Positions 4,740 to 12,995 of a stretch of DNA of 26,303 nt are shown in pieces. Location of the stretch: IMG/VR virus record IMGVR_UViG_3300025901_000009, positions 1-26,303 of that record; one strand, given 5' to 3'. Under the pieces are notes generated by a model. The model saw nothing but the letters and a program-made list of their open reading frames with translations, searched no databases and was not told the DNA's origin. This DNA comes from a virus. The number at the start of each line of letters is the position of its first letter. Position 1 is the first letter of the stretch. Made by a program: the position numbers and the translations under genes.

Positions 4740-5152
4740 CGACGATTCGAGCGAACGCCATGCTGTGGAAGCCGCCGACCGTGAAGAGCGCGGTCCACGA
4801 CGGCGACACGTACTGGTTCCTCGTGGACATCAAGAACAACGCCTTCCGCAACGGCGCGATCGTGTGCGACTGTCGCCTCTTCGGCTTCAGCGCTGTGGAG
4901 ATCGGCGGGGCTGCTGACGCTCAGCGCGTCTCCGGCCACGACGCGCGCCTGATCGCCGAGAAGATCCTCACCGCCGCCTCGAAGATCGAGGTGGAGTTCA
5001 TGGGCCGCGACAAGTACGGCCGCGACGTGGCGCAGGTCTACGTGGACGGGAATCTGCTGGGGCCGATGCTCGCGAAGCTGGGCGCCGTCGTCGCGGGCAG
5101 CTTCAAGGGTCTGCACGGGCCGGAGTTCGCCGCCTACGATGCCGACGTTTGA
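4736..5152 (+). CDS. Staphylococcal-nuclease-fold (SNase-like) protein
   Basis: A 138-residue protein with the SNase order of motifs: VHDGDTYWF (Ca ligand Asp region), CRLFGFSAVE (catalytic Arg and Glu), and KYGRDVAQVYVDG (second catalytic Arg). In the family the middle motif is usually RLxGIDAPE; here the Asp ligand is Ser and the Pro is Val. The catalytic Arg, Glu and Arg appear kept, so activity may be reduced or use different metal coordination. No signal peptide is seen, so it would act in the cytoplasm. It overlaps the helicase stop by ATGA and the primase start by 14 bases, in the middle of the replication operon; a role in host DNA breakdown or nick processing is inference. Confidence 0.8.
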   Translation: MTTIRANAMLWKPPTVKSAVHDGDTYWFLVDIKNNAFRNGAIVCDCRLFGFSAVEIGGAADAQRVSGHDARLIAEKILTAASKIEVEFMGRDKYGRDVAQVYVDGNLLGPMLAKLGAVVAGSFKGLHGPEFAAYDADV

Positions 5153-6275
5153 CCCGAGCCGAATCGACGTAGAGGACTTCCTGGACTGCCTCGAAGTCCG
5201 GAATCTGTCGAAGGCCACGGAGCGCGAGTGGCGCTTCTCGTGCCCGCTGCCGTCGCACGAGGGCACCGACGAGTCGCCCTCCTGCTACATGAACGACGGC
5301 ACCACGGCGTTCTTCTGCCACGGCTGCAAGGCCAAGGGGAACGCGATCCACTTCACGGAGCAGACCCTCGGCGTCTCGCGCCTGGAAGCCATCAGGATGC
5401 TCCGCGAGCGCTACGCCCCCGGCAGCATCAACCCGGACGCGCGCGGGATGGTCCAGGAGGTGCGCAAGATCTGGACGCCGCCGGACAGCGAGGGCGAGCA
5501 GCCTCTTCTGCCCGAGACGCTGATCGAGCGCTACGCCCTGCGCTGGGACGAGGCGTACTACCACTGGGAGAACGGCAACGGCCACCCGGCGACGGACTAC
5601 ATGCTCGAACGCGGCTTCGACCCGCTAGCGCTCGACACCTGGGAGTTCGGCTACGACGAGACCAGCGACCGCGTGACGTTCGCCGTGCGCGACGAGCAGG
5701 GCCGCCTCGTGGGGTTCAAGGCGCGCGCGCACGACGGCCGCCACCCGAAGTACCTCGTCCTGGGCGATGGCGGCGGCAAGGCCGCTGCACGCTACGGCTA
5801 CGAGCGCTACTTCCCCAGCCGGGTCGTCTTCGGCGCCCACCGGGTCGAACCGGGGTCCGAGGTGATCGTCTGCGAGGGCGAGCTGAACGCAGTAGCGGTG
5901 CGGTCCTGCACGGGCCTGCCCGCAGTCGCCATCAACGGTAGCCACTTCACCGGCGAGCAGGCGATGATCCTGCGCAAGATCGCCAGCAAGGTGACGCTCT
6001 ACCTCGACGACGACGACGCCGGGCTGCGTGCCGTGTGGGGCTGGGAAGATTCTGAGGGCCGGTGGCACCCCGGCATCGTGGAGATGCTGCCGGGGATGCC
6101 GGTGGAGATGGTGCCCGAGCACCAGATGGACGCCGCCGAGTACCAGGAGAAGGATCAGATCGGCGTCTTGAAGGAGCTGATCGGCGACGCCGAGTCGGTC
6201 TTCAGAAGACAACTTCGGTCGCAACATCTGCCCGACAGAAGTGCTAAGATCCCTGCATACGCGGCAGGAACCTGA
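5139..6275 (+). CDS. dnaG: DnaG-type DNA primase
   Basis: The 378-residue product has an N-terminal zinc ribbon with C35, H40, C60 and C63 (FFCHGC), the CHC2-like module that recognises primer start sites, and a Toprim catalytic domain. The Toprim glutamate is in VIVCEGELNAV (E246) and the acidic motif is YLDDDDAG (D290-D293). A linker with conserved-looking ERGFDPLALDTWEFGY precedes Toprim. It would make RNA primers for the DnaE-type polymerase. At 378 residues it is shorter than cellular DnaG (about 580) and lacks an obvious C-terminal helicase-binding domain. ATG 5139 lies inside the SNase gene. Its 3' end carries a TAAGAT box (6245-6250) for the next gene. Confidence 0.9.
   Translation: MPTFDPSRIDVEDFLDCLEVRNLSKATEREWRFSCPLPSHEGTDESPSCYMNDGTTAFFCHGCKAKGNAIHFTEQTLGVSRLEAIRMLRERYAPGSINPDARGMVQEVRKIWTPPDSEGEQPLLPETLIERYALRWDEAYYHWENGNGHPATDYMLERGFDPLALDTWEFGYDETSDRVTFAVRDEQGRLVGFKARAHDGRHPKYLVLGDGGGKAAARYGYERYFPSRVVFGAHRVEPGSEVIVCEGELNAVAVRSCTGLPAVAINGSHFTGEQAMILRKIASKVTLYLDDDDAGLRAVWGWEDSEGRWHPGIVEMLPGMPVEMVPEHQMDAAEYQEKDQIGVLKELIGDAESVFRRQLRSQHLPDRSAKIPAYAAGT
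6245..6250 (+). promoter_or_regulatory. Extended -10 box (TGC-TAAGAT) before the ssDNA-binding protein gene
   Basis: TGCTAAGAT at 6242-6250 resembles an extended -10 element. Transcription from about 6257 would give a 53-base leader ending in AAGGAAGGAG, the ribosome site of the ssDNA-binding protein gene. A weak -35 (GCAACA 6221-6226, 18 bases away) is possible. Confidence 0.5.
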
Positions 6276-6309
6276 CGGAACCTGCAAGAGCAGAAGGAAG
6301 GAGACAGAT

Positions 6310-7044
6310 TTGCCGCGTGGGTTTGGAGCAGTTCGACAGGCTTCGGCAGAACTCGAAGCCCGTCGCACCAGCGGTCCCGGAGCCGGTGCGCTCTGGTTCC
6401 GCCTGAAGTCGGGCGAGGAATCCATCGTCCGCTTCTTGGAGCAGGACGATGATGTCGCCTGCTGCCAGTGCCACGAGGTGCCCGTCGAAGGGCGCCAGTG
6501 GGGCCGTGACGTTCCGTGTCTGGACCAGGAGCGAGACGGCACTCCCTGCCCCGGCTGCGAGCGGGATCTCCCGCGCCGCTTCAAGGGCTGGGTCAACCTG
6601 GTCTGGTTCGACGCCCCGATCTTCAAGCGGGACGCGGAGAACAAGATCGTCAAGGACAGGCTGAATGACCCCGTGGTCATCGGCAACAAGGCCCAGGTGG
6701 CGCTCTGGTCTTCCGGGATCCGTCTGTTCGAGGAACTGGAAGAGGTGAACGCCAACTACAAGGGCCTCATGTCCCGGCGTTTCAAGGTGAAGCGCAAGGG
6801 CAGCGGTCTGGACACGAAGTACATCATCGTGCCCGCCGACATCGACGCCGGGCCGACCGCGCTCGACGACGAAGAGAACAAGCTCGCCGAGGACAAGTAC
6901 GACCTCAACGAGTTCATCAAGCCGCCGAGCTACGAGGACTTTCTCAAGGCTCTCGGCCAGGGTGGGCAGTCTGCCGGTAACGGCGGGCAGGCCGCGCCCG
7001 AGTCCCGACCGAACCCGTTCATGCGGAGCAGGCCGGGATCGTAG
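6310..7044 (+). CDS. Zinc-containing ssDNA-binding protein, gp32-like
   Basis: A 244-residue protein from TTG 6310, chosen because of the strong ribosome site GGAAGGAGA just upstream. It has a Cys/His cluster (C51, C52, C54, H55, C70, C80, C83, ending CPGC) that would bind zinc, then an OB-like core (WVNLVWFDAP, AQVALWSSGIRLFEELEEV, RRFKVKRKGSGLDTKYIIV). The zinc motif set within an OB-type core, with a flexible C-terminal tail, is the plan of T4 gp32-like proteins. The Gly/Gln-rich linker (about 220-232) ends in RPNPFMRSRPGS rather than the acidic tip typical of SSB. It would coat single strands at the phage fork. Its own promoter fits the need for high expression. Confidence 0.75.
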   Translation: MPRGFGAVRQASAELEARRTSGPGAGALWFRLKSGEESIVRFLEQDDDVACCQCHEVPVEGRQWGRDVPCLDQERDGTPCPGCERDLPRRFKGWVNLVWFDAPIFKRDAENKIVKDRLNDPVVIGNKAQVALWSSGIRLFEELEEVNANYKGLMSRRFKVKRKGSGLDTKYIIVPADIDAGPTALDDEENKLAEDKYDLNEFIKPPSYEDFLKALGQGGQSAGNGGQAAPESRPNPFMRSRPGS

Positions 7045-7073
7045 TCCACTAGCTCTCACCAAAAGGGAGACAC

Positions 7074-7391
7074 ATGGCAGACCGCACGCGACCGGGGGCG
7101 ACCCCGGCAGCAGCAGCCGAGACCAACGGCAAGGCGCCGAAGGCCAAGGCGAAGTACCACCTGTACCAGCGCCAGGAAGACGGGACGCTTCAGCCGTACC
7201 TCGGCCAGTTCGAGGGCCGGTTCGCCGAGCAGGCAGTCGGCGCGTTCATCGAGAACCCCGGCGAGCACAGCGCGCTGGCCGAGCAGGTCGGCAAGGGCGA
7301 GGCGAAGGTGGCCGTCGTCCCCGATCGCAACCTCACGGTCGTCACGGCGACCGTCGAGACGAAGACCAGGGTCAAGCTCACCGCAGCATGA
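7074..7391 (+). CDS. Hypothetical protein in the replication operon
   Basis: A 105-residue protein with a clear ribosome site (AAAAGGGAGA) before ATG 7074. The first 28 residues are Ala/Lys/Pro-rich and disordered. The rest (KYHLYQRQEDGTLQPYLG, RFAEQAVGAFIENPGEHSAL, VAVVPDRNLTVVTATVET) looks like a small alpha/beta domain. I recognise no family. Its stop overlaps the kinase start by ATGA. Position between the ssDNA-binding protein and the kinase suggests a replication or nucleotide role, but this is context only. Confidence 0.75.
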   Translation: MADRTRPGATPAAAAETNGKAPKAKAKYHLYQRQEDGTLQPYLGQFEGRFAEQAVGAFIENPGEHSALAEQVGKGEAKVAVVPDRNLTVVTATVETKTRVKLTAA

Positions 7392-8137
7392 CCGTCCTGA
7401 TCGGCCTCCACGGTCGGCTGGGCGCAGGCAAGGACACCGCGTTCGAGGGGATCCACAAGTGGGCCTCCGAGCGCGGCGTCCGCGCCGCACGGCGCGGGTT
7501 CGCCGACGCGCTGAAGCTCAGCTTCGCACGTCTCTTCATCCCGGACTGCGGGCTGGACGAGGCGGTCAACTGGTGCAACACGCTGAAGGGCCACGAGTCG
7601 GCATCGCGCCTTGCGGTGTCGTGGGGCGTCTTCGACGAGCACGGCACCGACACCACGATCGAGCACTCGATCACCGGCAGGCAGGCGCTTCAGCGCTACG
7701 GCACCGAAGGTCATCGCGACGTGTTCGGCGAGGACTTTTGGGTGGACGCGCTTCTGCCCGTGGACAGCTACACGGAGGGAACTGTCGGCCCTCAGACGGT
7801 CGGCATGGAGCCGACCGGCAAGACGACCATGCGCTGGCCCATGAACTTCCGGGGGGAGATGGACTTCTCGGTCGATCCGCCCGAGATCTGTGTCGTGACC
7901 GACGCGCGCTTCGTCAACGAGGCGATGAGGATCCGCACGCTGAAGGGCAACATCTGGAAGGTCGTCCGGCCGATCGAGAACGGCGGTCTCGGCGACAACG
8001 AGGGCAACCACGCCAGCGAACTCGATCTGCCCACAGAGCTGATCGACCACGTAATCCTGAACAACTCATCCATCGACGATCTGCACTCGCTGATCGACGA
8101 CATGATGACCGAAACCTACGGAGAGGTGTTTGCGTGA
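7388..8137 (+). CDS. Deoxynucleoside monophosphate kinase
   Basis: The 249-residue product starts with the P-loop IGLHGRLGAGKDT (G9-T17). GRQALQRYGTEGHRDVFG followed by EDFWVD is the characteristic dNMP-kinase lid/substrate region of phage T4 gp1-type enzymes, and VVTDARFVNEAMRI is the second conserved block with the acidic TDAR motif. The enzyme phosphorylates dNMPs to dNDPs with ATP to feed phage DNA synthesis, which fits the neighbouring thyX. ATG 7388 overlaps the previous stop (ATGA) and its own stop overlaps the next GTG (GTGA), so these genes are translationally coupled. Confidence 0.88.
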   Translation: MTVLIGLHGRLGAGKDTAFEGIHKWASERGVRAARRGFADALKLSFARLFIPDCGLDEAVNWCNTLKGHESASRLAVSWGVFDEHGTDTTIEHSITGRQALQRYGTEGHRDVFGEDFWVDALLPVDSYTEGTVGPQTVGMEPTGKTTMRWPMNFRGEMDFSVDPPEICVVTDARFVNEAMRIRTLKGNIWKVVRPIENGGLGDNEGNHASELDLPTELIDHVILNNSSIDDLHSLIDDMMTETYGEVFA

Positions 8138-8436
8138 TCCGCATCATCTTCACCAACTGCAAGTGGGGCACTGACCCGATCGAAGAGGGCGACTCCGGCG
8201 TCCAGATCAATCTGCTCGACGAAGAGAGCCAGATCATGTGCCACGTCCCCTTCACGGGGGACGCGCTCGTGAACCTGGCGACCGAGCTGATCACGAAGAT
8301 GACCTCGGAGCAGCGGCAGGAGCTTTCTGTCCTGCTGGCCGAGGGACCGAATCAGCCCGCTGAGCCTGCCGCAGCGGCCCCGGCCCCGGCCAACGGGAAG
8401 CCGAAGGAGTCCAAGCCGAACCCGTTCCTGAAGTGA
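8134..8436 (+). CDS. Small protein with C-terminal NPFLK tail
   Basis: A 100-residue protein from GTG 8134. Residues 1-70 form a compact acidic domain (IRIIFTNCKWGTDPIEEG, VQINLLDEESQIMCHVPF, then a helix DALVNLATELITKM). Residues about 73-95 are an Ala/Pro/Lys linker and the protein ends in SKPNPFLK. A folded head, flexible linker and short terminal peptide are the layout of SSB-like proteins that recruit partners, and the same NPF(L/M) peptide ends the ssDNA-binding protein. Family unknown. It overlaps both neighbours by GTGA. Confidence 0.75.
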   Translation: MIRIIFTNCKWGTDPIEEGDSGVQINLLDEESQIMCHVPFTGDALVNLATELITKMTSEQRQELSVLLAEGPNQPAEPAAAAPAPANGKPKESKPNPFLK

Positions 8437-9323
8437 GCGACTTCCACGCCGCCGTCCTCGCGGACTCCATCTCGCCGGATGGGGTCCGCCTGACCACGCT
8501 GGAAACCACCTTCCCGCGCTTCATCCTGGCCGAGCTGAACACGCACCGGATGCTGAGCAGAAACTCGGCCTCGTCGCGTGCCATCCCGACCGAGAAGATC
8601 ATCGAGCGCGTGCGCTCCAACCCGTTCGTTCCGCTGACATTCAATAAGCGGGTCAAGGGCATGGGTGTCGGCGAAGCGCTCGACGAGGCTGCTGCCAACG
8701 AGGCCCGTCTCTGGTGGCTGGCCGCCCGCGACGACGCCGTGAACGCCGCCGAGATGCTGGCCCAGCTCAACGTGGACAAGAGCCGCGCGAACCGCCTGCT
8801 CGAACCGTTCATGTGGCACACGGCGATCATCTCGGCGACGGAGTGGGAGAACTTCTACGCGCTCCGGGACAACGAGGGTGCTCAGCCCGAGTTCCGTCTG
8901 CTCGCGCAGAAGATGCGTGCCGCGATGGACGCCTCTGAGCCTCAGCCGCTCGACTACGGCTGGTGGCATCTGCCACTGGTCAAGGATCACGAGCTGGCCT
9001 CCCTCTGCGACGCCCGCAAGCGGGGCGGCGCCGATGAGGAAGAGATGGTCCAGTTCACGAAGATGCTCTCAGCCTCGCGCTGCGCGCGCGTGAGCTATGA
9101 CCGCCAGCACGACGACGAGCCGGTGGAGACCACGCAGCAGCGGGCCGTGCGCCTGCGCGACAGCGGTCACCTGTCGCCGTTCGAGCACGTCGCGCGTCCG
9201 ATGGTCAACGACGGCACGCACCATCCCGAGGACGAGTTCGAGGGCAACTTCCGGGGCTGGGTGCAGATGCGCAAGGAGATCCCCTACGAGGACAACGCCG
9301 CCCTGCTGGGGAGCGCCGCATGA
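8433..9323 (+). CDS. thyX: FAD-dependent thymidylate synthase
   Basis: The 296-residue product carries the ThyX signature as THRMLSRNSASSRA (T37-R49), matching RHRxxSxNxxSxR with Thr in the first position. Other ThyX features are VRSNPFVPLTF, the helix with NRLLEPFMWHTAIISATEW (nucleotide-binding RLLEPF...ATEW block), and GHLSPFEHVA near the C terminus. It makes dTMP from dUMP using FAD, NADPH and methylenetetrahydrofolate. Start is GTG 8433, overlapping the previous stop; the stop overlaps the next ATG. Together with the dNMP kinase it supplies dTTP. Confidence 0.95.
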   Translation: MSDFHAAVLADSISPDGVRLTTLETTFPRFILAELNTHRMLSRNSASSRAIPTEKIIERVRSNPFVPLTFNKRVKGMGVGEALDEAAANEARLWWLAARDDAVNAAEMLAQLNVDKSRANRLLEPFMWHTAIISATEWENFYALRDNEGAQPEFRLLAQKMRAAMDASEPQPLDYGWWHLPLVKDHELASLCDARKRGGADEEEMVQFTKMLSASRCARVSYDRQHDDEPVETTQQRAVRLRDSGHLSPFEHVARPMVNDGTHHPEDEFEGNFRGWVQMRKEIPYEDNAALLGSAA

Positions 9324-9511
9324 TCCCCTTCATCGACTTGGAGTGGCGCGTGGGCAGAAAGCTGGGCCGCACGATCTACGCGATGGTTGGCCCAGAGGCG
9401 TCAGACCAGGATCACCTGATCGGCATGATGGACGACAGCGAGATCGCCCACGAGGTGGTCAGCGCTCACAACCTGGCCCTGGACATCCGCCGCAAGGCGG
9501 GGCTGGCGTAG
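9320..9511 (+). CDS. Small hypothetical protein
   Basis: A 63-residue protein from ATG 9320, which overlaps the thyX stop (ATGA). Its sequence (IDLEWRVGRKLGRTIYAMVG, then an acidic helix DDSEIAHEVVSAHNLALDIRR) shows no cysteines, membrane segment or motif I recognise. It is separated from the polymerase gene by nine bases. The codon use, including one AGA inside GGCAGAAAG, matches its neighbours. Confidence 0.7.
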   Translation: MIPFIDLEWRVGRKLGRTIYAMVGPEASDQDHLIGMMDDSEIAHEVVSAHNLALDIRRKAGLA

Positions 9512-9520
9512 ACTCACGGC

Positions 9521-12500
9521 GTGGCGTTCGTCCACCTTCATCGCCACTCCGAGTTCAGTCGCCTCGACGGAGTTGGCACCGCGAAGCAGTACGCCGAGCA
9601 GGCCGCCAAGCTGGGTCAGCCCGCCCTCGCGCAGACCGATCACGGCACCCTCTCCGGCGCCCTGCACCACATCGAGGCGTGCAAGGGCAAGGTCAAGGGC
9701 AAGAAGATCCACGACGCGATCGTGCCCATCACCGGCGTCGAGGCGTACTACCGACCGAACCGCGCGCTCGCGAAGAAGTTCAAGCAGCGCGATGCGTGGC
9801 ACCTCTGCCTCTACGCGAAGAACCTCAAGGGCTGGCACAACCTGCTGAAGCTCGTCAGCACGGCCTACGCGGACGTGGAAGACGGCGGCGGGTTCTACCA
9901 GTACCCGTGCGTGGACATGGAGTTGTTGACGCGCTACCGCGAGGGCCTGGCGTGCAGCTCCGCGTGCGTCAGCTCGTGGCTGAGCAACCTGATTCTGCTG
10001 GGCGATTCTGTCGCCGTGCGGAACTACATCGACCAGATGACGGCGATCTTCGGCGACGACTTCTGGATCGAGATCATGCCGCACGACTTCGACGACCAGC
10101 GCACGCTGAATCTCGAACTGGTCGGCATCGCGATGGAGAAGTCGATCCCGTTGCTGGCCACGAACGATGCCCACTTCCCCTACAAGGAGTGGGCTGAGAC
10201 TCAGAAGATCGCCAAGATGCTGGGGTCCGCCACGACGCCTCAGCAGGTCCGCAAGGCCCAGAAGGGTGTCGAAGACGCCGAGCGCAAGCTGACCGAACTG
10301 ATCGCCGAGTACGACGCCGCCGAGGCCGCCTTGGAGATGGGCGAGACGCACGGCGATCCGAAGGTCGTCAAGACGTTGCAGAAGGAACTGGACAAGGCTT
10401 CGACCAAGGTCGATCGACAGAAGGGGAAGATCGAGCAGGCCAAGACGCGAGTCGAGAAGCTGACCACGGGCTACCTGACCGAAGAGTCGCCCAACCTCTA
10501 CCTCTGCCACGAGGAAGAGATGCGGCTCTGGTTCCAGAACTTCCACCCGGACATTCCCGAGAACGTGGTGGACGAGTCCATCAACAACACGGTGCTGTTC
10601 ACCCAGCGGACGACGCCGTTCATGCTCGACAGAACCGACAAGCTCCCGAAGGTCGCCGAGAGCGTCGGCGGTGAGCCGGAGGAACTGCTCTGGCGGTGGA
10701 TCCAGGAGGGTATGGACCGTCTCATCGAGACGTACCCCGAGTCCCACTGGGAGAAGTGGCCGAAGCAGATCTACATCGACCGCATCAACAGCGAGTGGGC
10801 GATCCTCAAGAGCAAGGGCGTCATCGACTACATGGTCATGGTCGCCGACGTGGTGCGGTGGGCCAAGAGCTACGACCCGCTCCCCGGACAGAAGGGGAAC
10901 AAGAAGCCGATCCGCGTTGGGCTGGGCCGTGGCTCTGCCGCAGGCTGCCTGATCTCCTACCTCGTGGGGATCGTCGCCATCGACCCGATCTCCTGGGGTC
11001 TGCTCTTCGAGCGCTTCCTCAATCCCGAGCGCAAGGGCCTGCCGGACATCGACCTGGACTTCGACTCCAACCGGCGCGGCGAGGTGAAGGCGTACCTGGC
11101 CGCGAAGTACGGGCAGGATCACGTCGCCGACATCATCACGCACGCGCGCTTCCAGCCGAAGTCGGTCCTGCAAGCCGTCAGCCGCGTGCTCGATCTGCCC
11201 TACACGGAGATGAAGGCCGTCACGGACACGATCGAGATCCGGCAGGACTCCGAAGAGACGACGATCGAGGAACTTCTGCCACTTCTGCCGAAGCTGGCCG
11301 AGGCGAAGGACAAGTACCCCGAGCTGTTCCGCCACGCGCAGCGGCTCGAAGGGACCGTCTCGAACGCGGGCAAGCACGCCGCCGGGATCGTCATCATGCG
11401 CGAGCCGGTCATCGAGCGGATGGCCTTGGAGCGCGGGAAGAAGGGCGATCTCGTCACGTCCTGGTCGGACGCCGCTGACTTTCAGGCGATCAGCGACATG
11501 GGCTTCGTCAAGATCGACGCCCTGGGCATCACCGGGCTGACGAAGCACGACGCCGCCTGCACGTTCATCAAGGAGCGCCACGGCATCGACGTGGATCTGA
11601 ACTCGCTCGCCGCCCTACGCGACCCGAGCGATGTGGATCCCGACGTGATGGAGGGCTTCCAGAAGGGCTACACGATCGGCGTCTTCCAGTTCGGCTCGCG
11701 CGGGATCACCAGCCTCATCCGCTCGATTCTGCCTGACACGGCGCTCGACCTGGCCGCAGCCAACGCGCTCTACCGGCCGGGGCCGATGAAGGGTGGCGTC
11801 ACCTGGGACTACGCCAAGCACAAGCACGGCGAGGAAGCCTGGGACACCTGGCACGATCTGCTCAGGCCGGTGCTCACGGAGACCTACGGAATCGTGGCCT
11901 ACCAGGAGCAGGTCATGGAGATCACCAAGCAGCTTGGCGGCTTCACTGGCGCCGAGGCCGACGACATGCGCAAGGCGATGGGCAAGCTGTACCGCATCAA
12001 GGGCGGTACGGCGGCCAAGGACTTCATGTCGAAGTACGAGAAGAAGTGGTTCGCCGGGTGTCGAGATCGAAAGATTCCGGACAAGGTGGCGGACCAGATC
12101 TGGCACAAGATCTTGGAGTTCGGCCACTACGGATTCAACAAGTCGCACTCGGCCTCCTACGCACTTCAGGCGTACCAGGACATGTGGCTGAAGATCAAGT
12201 ACCCGATGGAGTTCTACGCGGCGATCCTCAGTCACCCGTCTGGCGGCACCCCTGCTGAGAAGCAGGAGTTCGTCTCGACGGCGATCCGCGAGGCCCGCGT
12301 GCGCGGCATCGAGATTCTGCCCCCGGATGTGAATCTGTCCCAGATCGGCTGGACGGTCTCCGGCGACGCCATCCGCATGGGGCTGCTGCACATCAACGGG
12401 CTGGGCGAGGTGGGCGCTGCCACGCTGATCAAGGAGCGCGCCTTCGGGGAGTTCACCTCACCCGACGACGTGCGCTCGCGCGTGAACGCCAAGGCGCTCA

Positions 12501-12988
12501 ACGCCGCCGCGTTCCTCGCGCTCGAACAGTGCGGCGCGATGGACTGCTTCGGCGTCCGCGACGACGTGAGCGGCAACATCATGGCGCGGTGGGAGAAGGA
12601 GCGCCTGGGCATGAGCCTCACCGTGGCCGAAGGATCTTCCAAGTACGCGGACCTGATCCGCGACAACATCTACACCCAGGACGAGGTAGCCTCCTACGCC
12701 GCAGGGACGAGCGTGATCGTCGGAGGCGAAGTCACCAAGGTCGAGAAGAAGACCACGAAGAAGGGTGACCCGTTCGCCAACGTGACTCTCGTCTTCGAGA
12801 TGAACGAGTGGCGGATCAAGTTCTGGAAGGAAGCCCTGAACAAGTTCGACGACTTGCTCCACGAGGGCAACACCATCATGGTCTCTGGCAAGACCGACGA
12901 GTGGAATGGATTCGTATCCGTCGTGGCGAGGGACGTGACCGACGTGGCGGTACTGGCTGAGTCCCAGCCGGAACCGGCGACCGCATAG
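9521..12988 (+). CDS. dnaE: DNA polymerase III alpha subunit, DnaE type
   Basis: The 1155-residue product is a C-family polymerase. The N-terminal PHP domain keeps its metal motifs: HLHRHSEFSRLDG (H5, H7), TDHGTLSG, GVEAYY, HLCLYAKN, SSACVSSW, IEIMPHDF and TNDAHF, so it could be an active 3'-5' proofreader as in mycobacterial DnaE1. The palm has GLGRGSAAGCLISYLVG and PDIDLDFD (D511/D513), and KIDALG supplies the third Asp (D666). Fingers (YRPGPMKGG, GHYGFNKSHSASYA), an HhH-like region (ALNAAAFLALEQCGAMD) and a C-terminal OB domain (about 1065-1140) follow. Residues about 241-315 are an inserted Lys/Glu-rich helix pair. The start is GTG 9521. No separate epsilon exonuclease is visible nearby. 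Confidence 0.95.
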   Translation: MAFVHLHRHSEFSRLDGVGTAKQYAEQAAKLGQPALAQTDHGTLSGALHHIEACKGKVKGKKIHDAIVPITGVEAYYRPNRALAKKFKQRDAWHLCLYAKNLKGWHNLLKLVSTAYADVEDGGGFYQYPCVDMELLTRYREGLACSSACVSSWLSNLILLGDSVAVRNYIDQMTAIFGDDFWIEIMPHDFDDQRTLNLELVGIAMEKSIPLLATNDAHFPYKEWAETQKIAKMLGSATTPQQVRKAQKGVEDAERKLTELIAEYDAAEAALEMGETHGDPKVVKTLQKELDKASTKVDRQKGKIEQAKTRVEKLTTGYLTEESPNLYLCHEEEMRLWFQNFHPDIPENVVDESINNTVLFTQRTTPFMLDRTDKLPKVAESVGGEPEELLWRWIQEGMDRLIETYPESHWEKWPKQIYIDRINSEWAILKSKGVIDYMVMVADVVRWAKSYDPLPGQKGNKKPIRVGLGRGSAAGCLISYLVGIVAIDPISWGLLFERFLNPERKGLPDIDLDFDSNRRGEVKAYLAAKYGQDHVADIITHARFQPKSVLQAVSRVLDLPYTEMKAVTDTIEIRQDSEETTIEELLPLLPKLAEAKDKYPELFRHAQRLEGTVSNAGKHAAGIVIMREPVIERMALERGKKGDLVTSWSDAADFQAISDMGFVKIDALGITGLTKHDAACTFIKERHGIDVDLNSLAALRDPSDVDPDVMEGFQKGYTIGVFQFGSRGITSLIRSILPDTALDLAAANALYRPGPMKGGVTWDYAKHKHGEEAWDTWHDLLRPVLTETYGIVAYQEQVMEITKQLGGFTGAEADDMRKAMGKLYRIKGGTAAKDFMSKYEKKWFAGCRDRKIPDKVADQIWHKILEFGHYGFNKSHSASYALQAYQDMWLKIKYPMEFYAAILSHPSGGTPAEKQEFVSTAIREARVRGIEILPPDVNLSQIGWTVSGDAIRMGLLHINGLGEVGAATLIKERAFGEFTSPDDVRSRVNAKALNAAAFLALEQCGAMDCFGVRDDVSGNIMARWEKERLGMSLTVAEGSSKYADLIRDNIYTQDEVASYAAGTSVIVGGEVTKVEKKTTKKGDPFANVTLVFEMNEWRIKFWKEALNKFDDLLHEGNTIMVSGKTDEWNGFVSVVARDVTDVAVLAESQPEPATA

Positions 12989-12995
12989 GAGAGAC

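Noticed and set aside
8640-8670. SNPFV in ThyX as another copy of the NPF(L/M) motif
   Set aside because: It is internal and in a position where ThyX proteins commonly have an NP-containing segment, so it is part of the enzyme fold.
9401-11581. 726-codon open frame on the minus strand
   Set aside because: It is the antisense shadow of dnaE; the composition is Leu/Val/Asp/Arg-rich without any recognisable motif and there is no ribosome site.
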